Shown piece after piece: positions 1 to 5,016 of a stretch of DNA of 5,016 nucleotides. Source of the DNA: Chthoniobacter flavus. GTDB taxonomy: Bacteria > Verrucomicrobiota > Verrucomicrobiia > Chthoniobacterales > Terrimicrobiaceae. The stretch spans positions 1 to 5,016 of the forward strand of contig CAMDOJ010000134.1 in assembly GCA_945903555.1 (NCBI GenBank), written 5' to 3'. Both the position numbers and the translations under genes were made by a program. Position 1 is the stretch's first letter; each line of letters starts with the position of its first letter. The notes under the pieces were generated by a model, which did no database searches, was not told the DNA's origin, and saw only the letters and a list, made by a program, of their open reading frames with translations.

Positions 1-201
1 GCGGAACTCCTCAAGTGCTTCGGGGGAAAAGATGACGCGGATTTCCTGACTTATCTGAACGAAAATTTCTATGACCTGCACTACGCCACCCTTCCGGAAG
101 CTAGGCCATTTTCCTTCGGCATAGGATGCCTCTGGCGCATTGCTGTAGACTATCCCGGCAGCCCCGTTCCTCCAAGCATCCACCGCGCCCCACTCACCCA
201 T
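1..201 (-). CDS. Possible N-terminal part of a leftward gene (alternative to the plus-strand frame)
   Basis: A minus-strand frame starts at ATG 201-199 and runs off the left edge (67 codons). It reads MGEWGAVDAWRNGAAG at its start and contains IRVIFSPEALEEFR near the edge. Its composition is balanced across its length. The frame is also open upstream of the ATG back to a TAG at 261-259, and that upstream stretch (DEFLILTYQQQPRRVAA) reads like protein too. The ATG may therefore not be the true N-terminus, or a frameshift near 250-260 may have broken the gene. No Shine-Dalgarno sequence precedes the ATG. The last visible residues loosely recall the start of RelE/ParE-type toxins, but that is far too short to assign. 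If real, it would follow the synthase gene on the same strand. It is mutually exclusive with the plus-strand frame over the same bases. Confidence 0.28.
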   Translation of the reverse strand, partial: MGEWGAVDAWRNGAAGIVYSNAPEASYAEGKWPSFRKGGVVQVIEIFVQISQEIRVIFSPEALEEFR

Positions 202-237
202 CGCGGCGACTCGGCGAGGTTGCTGTTGATAAGTTAA
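1..237 (+). CDS. Possible C-terminal end of a rightward gene (alternative to the minus-strand frame)
   Basis: An open frame enters from the left edge and ends at TAA 235-237, giving 78 residues with no start codon visible. The first 35 or so residues look protein-like: mixed acidic, aromatic and leucine residues, including FLTYLNENFYDLHYATLP. The last 45 residues are rich in Pro, Arg and Ser and contain no Lys, Glu, Asn or Gln, which is what a shadow frame would look like. The frame lies exactly codon-on-codon against an open minus-strand frame (201 down to 1), so only one is likely to be real. I do not recognise a family. If real, it converges on the squalene/phytoene synthase gene, and its tail may have been altered by a frameshift or truncation. 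Confidence 0.28.
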   Translation, partial: AELLKCFGGKDDADFLTYLNENFYDLHYATLPEARPFSFGIGCLWRIAVDYPGSPVPPSIHRAPLTHRGDSARLLLIS

Positions 238-342
238 AATCAGAAACTCATCGCTGCGCTATAATGCGTTCGTAGGAACTTCGCTAATGACGTCACTTTT
301 CTTTGTTCCGGAGTGGACAGGGCTCGTTCTACTGATCTGAAC

Positions 343-1233
343 TCAGCGAAGCATGGCCCGGATCAAAGCGATCCAAACTCGATAGCGGGGAACTTTAACG
401 CGCGCCCCTAGGGGATGCTCGGCAACGAGTGCGAGAGTGCGGCGAGCAAGATCCAACGGGAGTGCACTGGCCGCACGGAGCATTCGAGGGAGCACGCTAG
501 ACGTATATTCTTCACCGGCAGTGAGTAACTCGCCGACATGCTCCATCTCAGCATAGAAGCGCTGATCAGGTATATAGACGCGGCCCATGTCGGCATCTGA
601 TCGTCGGTCACGGAGAATATTCACCAACTGGAGGGCTTGCCCAAATCGACGTGCCGTGGGCAACAATTCGTCCAGCGACTTCAAGGAATAACCTAGAATG
701 TGCTGGCAGCAAATGCGGGTCCAAAATTCACCCACGCTGCCGGCCACAAGGTAAGTGTATTCGTCAAGCTCCTCGGGCGAGAGCGGAGATGCTGTCTCAC
801 CAGACTCGGTAGGCCGAAATCGTTCGATATCGAATATCTGACCCCGAAGAATCACGCGCCAAGCCTCCACGACAGCGGGCGCATCGGGAAGGATCTTTAA
901 CACTTCCAATAGCTCCGGCAAACGTTTCACAAGGTCTTTTTCATCCCCCTGCAGTCCAAGGTCAGGGCTCTTCTCCGGATAAAAATCCGGCAGGGCTCGG
1001 AGAAGCGCCAAACGCTGAAACTCCGGCGCCGAGGAAGCATCAGCGATTGTGTCGGAGGCTCGGGCCAACATGTAAGCGAGAGTGAGTGTGGAACGGATCG
1101 AACTAGGAAGAATCCGCAGAGAAAGTTGAAATGACCTCGCCATCCGCTTCACGAGGACCTCGAAGGCATATGTTTCCATTGCCTTGTGGGCCGCTTGTTG
1201 TGGGGCGACTGCCTTATGTGGGTCTAGGTCCAA
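343..1233 (-). CDS. Squalene/phytoene synthase family protein (head-to-head prenyl diphosphate condensing enzyme)
   Basis: Enzymes of this family join two prenyl diphosphates (farnesyl or geranylgeranyl) head to head via a cyclopropyl intermediate, using Mg2+ held by two Asp-rich motifs. Both are present: DTIAD at residues 61-65, following a family-typical RSF...LP...R...AY..AR region (33-58), and DRRSD at 209-213 inside NILRDRRSDADMGRVYIP. YLVAGSVGEFW at 161-171 matches the usual conserved VAG-VG block. The 296-residue length (278 from the internal start) is normal. The longest frame begins with TTG at 1233, overlapping the alpha-E stop by 10 nt, with no good ribosome binding site. ATG at 1179 (M19) is a credible alternative, since the domain begins just after it. 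Whether the product is squalene, presqualene diphosphate (HpnD-like) or phytoene cannot be told from sequence. Its coupling to alpha-E and ATP-grasp genes, with no other isoprenoid gene in view, is unusual. Confidence 0.88.
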   Translation of the reverse strand: MDLDPHKAVAPQQAAHKAMETYAFEVLVKRMARSFQLSLRILPSSIRSTLTLAYMLARASDTIADASSAPEFQRLALLRALPDFYPEKSPDLGLQGDEKDLVKRLPELLEVLKILPDAPAVVEAWRVILRGQIFDIERFRPTESGETASPLSPEELDEYTYLVAGSVGEFWTRICCQHILGYSLKSLDELLPTARRFGQALQLVNILRDRRSDADMGRVYIPDQRFYAEMEHVGELLTAGEEYTSSVLPRMLRAASALPLDLARRTLALVAEHPLGARVKVPRYRVWIALIRAMLR

Positions 1234-2183
1234 CGGAAGTAAGTTTCTGCCAGAGCGTTTGAAATCTCGTTTAATCGCTCTTGGGTTTGGTCAAGGTATT
1301 GGTGAAGTCCGAAACGAAAGATACTATCCACTGTGGTGAATGCCAAGTTCGAGCGCAAAGCTCCGGAAAGACGCTCCGCCTCGTTCGAGAAATGCCCCCG
1401 GTCCACACATGAAATGCTGTGAAGAGCTTGGTCAAGGGCATCCACACAAAAACGGATCGATCGTGGAAATGTGTCATGCAGGATCAAAAACTTGGCGACC
1501 TGCCAACTCGTCACATGGCCATGAGAAATCTTGAAATAGGCCTCCATGGCACTGCACGAGCGGAGGACGGCCATCCATTGTGTGATATCCACATTCCCCC
1601 CGACCTGCTCGCCACTCGGAAGAAGAAGATGGTATTTAAAATCGAGGACTCGGGATGTGGAGTCCGCGCGTTCAATATATTTACCAGCCTGGATGAATTG
1701 CCAACCCTCGCCGTGCGTCATGGTCGCATCCGTGATCCCTTGAAAGGAATGGAGATGATCAACGAGCAGACGGAAAAAGCCGATGGGACTTTCGCGGAAT
1801 GCAGTGCGCGCGGAGGGACTTTGAAGATAAAGGTAGAGGCGATTGATTTGCTCCCACATCTCACTGGATATTTGCTCGCGAACAGTGCGTGCATTTTCGC
1901 GGGCCTGCGTCATCGAGGATAGAATCGAATTCGAGTTGGCTTTCTCGAATGTCACGAAGTCCATGATGGCCTCGCTGGTGACTTCGCTGTGAATTTGGTA
2001 GAAAAGTTCCTGTTCTTTGGCTGTGGAAAGGATCGGCATCCAATGCTGGCGAACTTTCGCGTCGTTGTTCTCCTCAAAATCAAGGGCGATCTGGATGTTC
2101 ACATCGAGAATGCGGGAATTTGTTTCAGCACGCTCAAGGTAGCGACTTAGCCAGAAACAGGAATCAGCGACACGGCTTAGCAT
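1224..2183 (-). CDS. Alpha-E domain-containing protein (COG2307 type)
   Basis: This is an all-helical protein of 319 residues, a normal length for the family, whose members are consistently encoded beside circularly permuted ATP-grasp genes. Its biochemical role is not established; it is thought to act with the ATP-grasp partner in peptide or amide bond chemistry. Hallmarks seen: the N-terminus MLSRVADSCFWLSRYLERAE, ARENARTVREQISSEMWEQIN at 94-114, YIERADSTSRVLDF at 169-182 and LILHDTFPRSIRFCV at 233-247. The N-terminal YLERAETNSRILDV (15-28) and the central YIERADSTSRVLDF (169-182) are clear copies of one motif, so the protein looks internally duplicated. No signal peptide or membrane segment is seen. 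The start is secure: ATG 2183-2181 follows a full Shine-Dalgarno sequence by five bases. Its first 7 nt overlap the ATP-grasp gene, and its end overlaps the longest frame of the synthase gene, so it is translated as part of one unit. Confidence 0.93.
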   Translation of the reverse strand: MLSRVADSCFWLSRYLERAETNSRILDVNIQIALDFEENNDAKVRQHWMPILSTAKEQELFYQIHSEVTSEAIMDFVTFEKANSNSILSSMTQARENARTVREQISSEMWEQINRLYLYLQSPSARTAFRESPIGFFRLLVDHLHSFQGITDATMTHGEGWQFIQAGKYIERADSTSRVLDFKYHLLLPSGEQVGGNVDITQWMAVLRSCSAMEAYFKISHGHVTSWQVAKFLILHDTFPRSIRFCVDALDQALHSISCVDRGHFSNEAERLSGALRSNLAFTTVDSIFRFGLHQYLDQTQERLNEISNALAETYFRWT

Positions 2184-3634
2184 GGCTGACCTCCTTCATC
2201 CAATACCCACGTATCTTTTGTGCCCCCGCCTTGGGAGGAATTCACCACCAGCGAGCCTTTCCGCATGGCCACGCGGGTAAGACCGCCCGGAATGATAGTC
2301 GTTTTTTCACCCATCAAAATATACGGCCGTAAATCAATATGCCGCCCCTCAAATCCCCCATCGCAATAACAGGGCGAGCGGGAAAGATCGATCACCGGTT
2401 GTGCGATATAGCCACGGGGATCAGCAATGATGGCGGCGCGGAATTTTTCGATTTCTTCCCGCGTCGCCTTGGGTCCGATCATCATTCCATAGCCACCACT
2501 TTCGTTGGCCGCCTTGATGACGAGGTTCTCCAGATTCTCGAGGATATATTTGCGGTCGGTAGCGACAGCAGAAAGGAAGGTCTCGACATTCGGCAGGATG
2601 GGCTCCTCGCCGAGATAAAATCGGATCATGGCCGGAACGTAATAGTAGGTCACCTTGTCATCTGCGACGCCCGTACCAAGAGCGTTGGCGAGGTTCACAT
2701 TCCCCTTGCGGTAGGCATTCACGATGCCCGGAACACCGAGCATGGAATCTTTGCGGAAAACGGTCGGATCCAGAAAATCGTCATCGACCCGACGGTAAAT
2801 GACATCCACTTTTTCAAGCCCCTTCGTGGTCTTCATGTAAACGAAATCATCCTTCACAATGAGATCTTGGTTCGTAACGATCTCGATACCCATCGAGCGC
2901 GCGAGGAACGAGTGCTCAAAATAGGCCGAGTTGTAGATACCAGGCGTCAGCACAACCACCGTCGGATCTGGATTGCCGTGAGGCGCGACATAGCGCAAAG
3001 CCGCCAGAAGCTCTTGCGGATACCTGTCCACAGGACAGACGGGATAGCGACTGAAGAGGTGCGGAAACACACGCTTCATCGCTTGGCGGTTTTCCAATAA
3101 ATACGAGACACCTGATGGGCAGCGACCATTGTCTTCGAGCACAAGATACCTGCCGTCCGCTCCACGAATGAGATCCGTTCCACACACATGGATGTAGATA
3201 TCGTGCGGGACATCGACTCCGATGAGTTCGGGTCGGTAGTGTTTCGCTGTGCTAATGATCTCCAAGGGAATGATCCCTTCTTTGATTATCCGCTGGTCGT
3301 GGTAGACGTCGTGGAGAAAAAGATTCAGCGCCCGCAAGCGTTGCTCGAGACCTCGCTCCAGAAGCTTCCATTCATCCGCGGGTATAATGCGAGGCACGAG
3401 ATCAAACGGCATGATTCGCTCGGTTCCCTCGTCACCGCTGTAAATCGTAAAAGTGATCCCTTGGTTGAGATAGGCTTTTTCAGCAAGCGCCCGCTTTCTC
3501 TCAAATGTCTGGGTATCCATCTCCGAGAAACGTTCCAGAATCCTCTGGTAGTGGGGGCGAACCTTCCCCTCCCCATCAAACATTTCATCAAAAAAACCCT
3601 CCGATTCGTAACGATCGAAAAACCCTTGCGCCAT
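2177..3634 (-). CDS. Circularly permuted ATP-grasp type 2 protein (COG2308 type; DUF404/DUF407 region)
   Basis: ATP-grasp enzymes activate a carboxylate as acyl phosphate and join it to an amine or thiol. This class has a circularly permuted fold and is predicted to make or attach peptides; no member's substrate can be read from this sequence. The 485 residues match the usual length. Family blocks seen in order: LVLEDNGRCPSGVSYLLENR (164-183), YRRVDDDFLDP (280-290), GNVNLANALGTGVADDK (311-327), VIKAANESGGYGM (372-384), YIAQP (409-413), RHIDLRPYIL (431-440) and GGLTRVAMRKGSLVVNSSQG (450-469), followed by GGTKDTW. The Asp, Asn, Arg and Lys residues expected to bind Mg-ATP are intact, so it should be active. 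It looks cytoplasmic, with no signal peptide. ATG 3634 is the first usable start: an in-frame TGA lies just one codon upstream of the TGC before it. The nearest Shine-Dalgarno-like AGGGAA is rather far away, about 11 bases. The gene begins 48 nt after the GNAT gene and ends by overlapping the alpha-E start. Confidence 0.95.
   Translation of the reverse strand: MAQGFFDRYESEGFFDEMFDGEGKVRPHYQRILERFSEMDTQTFERKRALAEKAYLNQGITFTIYSGDEGTERIMPFDLVPRIIPADEWKLLERGLEQRLRALNLFLHDVYHDQRIIKEGIIPLEIISTAKHYRPELIGVDVPHDIYIHVCGTDLIRGADGRYLVLEDNGRCPSGVSYLLENRQAMKRVFPHLFSRYPVCPVDRYPQELLAALRYVAPHGNPDPTVVVLTPGIYNSAYFEHSFLARSMGIEIVTNQDLIVKDDFVYMKTTKGLEKVDVIYRRVDDDFLDPTVFRKDSMLGVPGIVNAYRKGNVNLANALGTGVADDKVTYYYVPAMIRFYLGEEPILPNVETFLSAVATDRKYILENLENLVIKAANESGGYGMMIGPKATREEIEKFRAAIIADPRGYIAQPVIDLSRSPCYCDGGFEGRHIDLRPYILMGEKTTIIPGGLTRVAMRKGSLVVNSSQGGGTKDTWVLDEGGQPC
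2189..2196 (-). promoter_or_regulatory. Strong ribosome binding site for the alpha-E gene
   Basis: On the minus strand AAGGAGGT, an eight-base match to the anti-Shine-Dalgarno sequence, lies five bases (CAGCC) before the alpha-E ATG. It sits inside the 3' end of the ATP-grasp gene, where it encodes part of the terminal EGGQ residues. It is by far the best ribosome binding site in the window, and it fixes the alpha-E start and supports translational coupling. Confidence 0.9.
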
Positions 3635-3645
3635 GCATCACAACA

Positions 3646-3670
3646 TTCCCTATACGAACTCCCGAGGGAA
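3646..3670 (-). repeat. Inverted repeat covering the presumed ATP-grasp ribosome binding site
   Basis: A perfect 6-bp inverted repeat (TTCCCT at 3646-3651, AGGGAA at 3665-3670, 13-nt loop) lies in the 48-nt gap before the ATP-grasp gene. In the minus-strand transcript the downstream arm is AGGGAA, the only Shine-Dalgarno-like sequence before ATG 3634, so a hairpin here could hide it. The stem is short and could be chance. Confidence 0.3.
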
Positions 3671-3682
3671 GCGAAAAATGCT

Positions 3683-4201
3683 TCAGCGCGCGGATACCTG
3701 AAGCGGATCGAGCGTGAAGGGCGACTGGGTGCTGGAGAATTTGGTGTAAATGAAACGCGCTGAGATCGAGTTCCCGCGGGTCACTCCAAGCGCCTTCAAA
3801 ACACCCTTGCCCTTGAGGAAAGCCAGCGAGGCCGCCAGCATTCCAGATCCAAGCCCCCTATTGCGATACTCGTGCAGAATCATTGGCCCGCTGAGAAGGT
3901 GGTTTGTCGCTTCTGTATTGGTGTCCAACAAGGAAGCGCCAATGATGCGCTGCCCGTGCAGGGCCACAATGCAAGATGGGTCGCCCTTTTCAAAAGCACG
4001 GTCCACAAAATGCCCAATCCCCTCCTGCAAACGGCGACTGATGTCTCCCCACGAACTATCCATCGAAAAGGCGCTCAAGAGCACCTTTAAAACAATCTCC
4101 TTCTCGCTCGGTTGAGCGGTTCGTATCACAAGTGGCGAGGTTAAAGGGACAGGAAGGTCCAAACTTGAAAGCTCCCACTCAAAACAAATCCAGGAAAACA
4201 T
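3683..4201 (-). CDS. GNAT family N-acetyltransferase
   Basis: This is a single GNAT domain that would transfer an acyl group, normally acetyl from acetyl-CoA, to an amine. The substrate is unknown. The beta-strand entry to the domain is LVIRTAQPSEKE (24-35). The CoA pyrophosphate-binding motif A is YRNRGLGSGML (112-122), with the R-x-x-G-x-G signature at 113-118. Motif B is NSISARFIY (144-152), with N144, A148 and Y152 in the usual spacing, followed by KF. The 172 residues include about 23 N-terminal residues before the domain. ATG 4201 has no visible ribosome binding site, and TTG at 4162 (residue 14), about nine bases after GGGAG, is a possible true start. It reads in the same direction as the ATP-grasp gene 48 nt downstream, with no terminator visible between them, so co-transcription is likely. 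A functional link is inferred only from that arrangement; it could equally be an unrelated resistance or metabolite acetyltransferase. Confidence 0.87.
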   Translation of the reverse strand: MFSWICFEWELSSLDLPVPLTSPLVIRTAQPSEKEIVLKVLLSAFSMDSSWGDISRRLQEGIGHFVDRAFEKGDPSCIVALHGQRIIGASLLDTNTEATNHLLSGPMILHEYRNRGLGSGMLAASLAFLKGKGVLKALGVTRGNSISARFIYTKFSSTQSPFTLDPLQVSAR

Positions 4202-4233
4202 CGGGTTTTTGAAAATCTCTAATTTAAAATCTC

Positions 4234-4248
4234 CCTGAACAGATCAGG
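4234..4248. repeat. Small inverted repeat upstream of the GNAT gene
   Basis: CCTGA and TCAGG form perfect 5-bp arms around the loop ACAGA, 33-47 nt upstream of the GNAT ATG. Just beside it AAAATCTC occurs twice (4212-4219 and 4226-4233). The position would suit an operator for GNAT transcription, but the arms are short and no regulator is encoded nearby. Confidence 0.22.
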
Positions 4249-4400
4249 ACATCCCCTTGTCGTCTCGACTTACCCGCCATACACATCCTAATAGACCTGA
4301 AAAAATAATGGCGGAAACGGGAAATAGCATAGATAAAATCCGATCTAATATTGCAGGATCATACCCCATAGTCAAACCATATCCATTTAGGTATTATTTT

Positions 4401-4414
4401 TTGAGAATTCTCAA
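4401..4414. repeat. Perfect 14-bp palindrome (TTGAGAATTCTCAA)
   Basis: All 14 bases are self-complementary with no central loop, centred on GAATTC, and preceded by a T-rich run (4395-4402). An uninterrupted palindrome suits binding of a dimeric regulator better than an RNA hairpin. It is about 200 nt upstream of the GNAT start and 333 nt upstream of the prepilin-like start, which is far for a classical operator of either gene. It does not match a LexA-type site that I know. Confidence 0.4.
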
Positions 4415-4634
4415 CCGCAGAAAACAAGGGTTTTTCCGCCCCATGGCACCTTGATCCAAAAATAGGCAATCCAATCTATCAGCGCAATTCTTGGCAATTA
4501 GGCCCGGTCATTCGGACGGGATCCGCTTTTCTTCACTTTCACTGGCAAGGCATCCCTCCAAAATCAGCCCCCAATCCACACCTCTGCCTGTCGCATTTAC
4601 CCAACAGACGTTCCATTGGATTTGAAAAAACAGA

Positions 4635-4662
4635 TTGCCACCAAGTCGAGTTCACTTAAAAT
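4635..4662 (+). promoter_or_regulatory. Candidate sigma70 promoter for the prepilin-like gene
   Basis: TTGCCA at 4635-4640 (one mismatch to TTGACA) and TAAAAT at 4657-4662 (one mismatch to TATAAT) are 16 bp apart. Transcription would start near 4669, leaving a leader of about 80 nt before ATG 4748. This is the best promoter-like pair seen upstream of that gene, but AT-rich sequence yields such matches by chance. Confidence 0.42.
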
Positions 4663-4747
4663 AAAAACATTGTCATATCCAAGTTGCTTTCATTCTGCTT
4701 CGAAGCGATCAAAGTTAGCCGAGATTTTGAACTTAAAACCTTACATC

Positions 4748-5016
4748 ATGAAGACATCAAAACCCATTTCCTACACCTACAGCCGACTACATTTTCCACC
4801 GACTCTACGGAGCCAACGAGCTTTTTCCTTGATAGAACTCCTTGCGGTAGCCGCTGTTCTTTGCCTCCTAGCCGTTTTAGCCCTCCCCTCGATGGTTTCC
4901 CTCTTGGGCTCGACCGGACGCAAGGGCGCCGTGATTTCCGTGATGAACACTTTGGAGCAATCCCGCGTGGCCGCTTTGGAAAAAGGGCGGGATGTTTTTG
5001 TGGTTTTTTGGCGACG
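4748..5016 (+). CDS. Type IV prepilin/pseudopilin-like protein with N-terminal methylation domain (partial, 3' end outside window)
   Basis: This is a secreted or surface pilin-like subunit. The prepilin peptidase would cut the leader and methylate the new N-terminal Phe, and the following helix anchors the protein in the inner membrane or packs the filament core. The first 89 codons are in the window. A long leader of 25 residues contains several Arg and Lys and ends QRA, followed by FSLIELL. Cleavage would fall between Ala25 and Phe26, with Glu at mature +5, and a hydrophobic helix runs from about residue 26 to 53. Ala replaces the usual Gly at -1, which some prepilin peptidase substrates show. 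ATG 4748 is the only credible start in frame, although no Shine-Dalgarno sequence precedes it. Such single-helix, short-tailed proteins are abundant in Verrucomicrobia, including the Verru_Chthon cassette families; membership there is a guess from a partial sequence. It is transcribed away from the minus-strand cluster and need not be related to it. Confidence 0.85.
   Translation, partial: MKTSKPISYTYSRLHFPPTLRSQRAFSLIELLAVAAVLCLLAVLALPSMVSLLGSTGRKGAVISVMNTLEQSRVAALEKGRDVFVVFWR

Larger units (their letters stand above)
4202..4747. other. Divergent intergenic region, no gene supported
   Basis: This is about 546 nt between the leftward GNAT gene and the rightward prepilin-like gene. It is visibly richer in A and T than the flanking genes, with many A and T runs. 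It should hold promoters for both directions. Contents I can point to are a 5-bp-stem inverted repeat at 4234-4248, a 14-bp perfect palindrome at 4401-4414 with a second imperfect hairpin directly after it (about 4417-4439), and a plausible rightward sigma70 promoter at 4635-4662. I found no convincing promoter for the GNAT gene, no tRNA, and no open frame with a ribosome binding site. Degraded coding sequence or a small RNA cannot be excluded by eye. Confidence 0.6.

Noticed and set aside
260..265. Perfect TATAAT on the plus strand
   Set aside because: No -35 element lies at suitable spacing (TTGATA at 226-231 is 28 bp away) and no rightward gene follows.
266..284. Possible hairpin after the squalene/phytoene synthase gene as a terminator
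   Set aside because: The stem is only four plus two pairs with a bulge and has no following T run on either strand, so it does not look like a Rho-independent terminator.
288..295. TGACGTCA palindrome
   Set aside because: An 8-bp palindrome is expected by chance at this scale, and no regulated gene or second copy is nearby.
1419..1922. Plus-strand open frame (167 codons) containing a GHKL-like string (FKIEDSGCGV)
   Set aside because: It briefly suggested a histidine kinase ATPase domain, but it is antisense to the strongly supported alpha-E gene and no other kinase motif is present.
2339..3100. Long plus-strand open frame (253 codons) opposite the ATP-grasp gene
   Set aside because: The minus-strand frame here carries all conserved ATP-grasp blocks, and the plus frame is its antisense shadow.
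3188..3763. Plus-strand open frame (191 codons) across the ATP-grasp start and the GNAT end
   Set aside because: It is antisense to two well-supported genes and has no recognisable domain.
4257..4454. Rightward 65-codon open frame in the intergenic region (TTG start; inner ATG at 4308)
   Set aside because: It starts with TTG or with an ATG lacking any ribosome binding site, lies in AT-rich sequence, spans the 14-bp palindrome, and its translation resembles no family I recognise.
4503..4534. GC-rich hairpin (CCCGGTC ... GACGGG) followed at a distance by T-rich sequence
   Set aside because: The stem has a bulge, the T run is separated from it by several bases and interrupted, and no rightward gene ends upstream, so it is not called a terminator.

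Overview
The window looks like a bacterial chromosome segment of moderate GC content, with Shine-Dalgarno sites used only in part. The best lineage clue is the partial gene at the right edge. It encodes a short protein with a type IV prepilin-type N-terminus (Ala/Phe cleavage site, Glu at mature +5), a style that is abundant in Verrucomicrobia and other PVC bacteria. That assignment is inferred from general family knowledge; there is no rRNA or other phylogenetic marker here.

Layout. Positions 1-342 are ambiguous: two mutually exclusive open frames (+ strand to 237, - strand from 201) run off the left edge, followed by about 100 nt with no supported gene. From 4201 down to 343 four genes run leftward on the minus strand: a GNAT acetyltransferase (3683-4201), a circularly permuted ATP-grasp protein of the COG2308 type (2177-3634), an alpha-E domain protein of the COG2307 type (1224-2183) and a squalene/phytoene synthase family protein (343-1233). 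Positions 4202-4747 form a non-coding, AT-richer divergent intergenic region holding two inverted repeats and a plausible sigma70 promoter. That promoter would drive the rightward prepilin-like gene, which starts at 4748 and runs off the window.

How the genes fit together. The last three minus-strand genes are almost certainly one translation-coupled unit. ATP-grasp and alpha-E overlap by 7 nt, with a full-length Shine-Dalgarno sequence inside the ATP-grasp gene, and alpha-E overlaps the longest synthase frame by 10 nt. ATP-grasp of this class plus alpha-E is a known conserved pair, predicted to make or attach a peptide or amide, usually next to transglutaminase-like and proteasome-like (Anbu) peptidase genes. 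Here the third coupled gene is instead an isoprenoid head-to-head condensing enzyme with both Asp-rich motifs intact, and a GNAT lies 48 nt upstream. This combination is the most interesting feature of the window. The biochemical link between them is not known to me and is only inferred from gene order.
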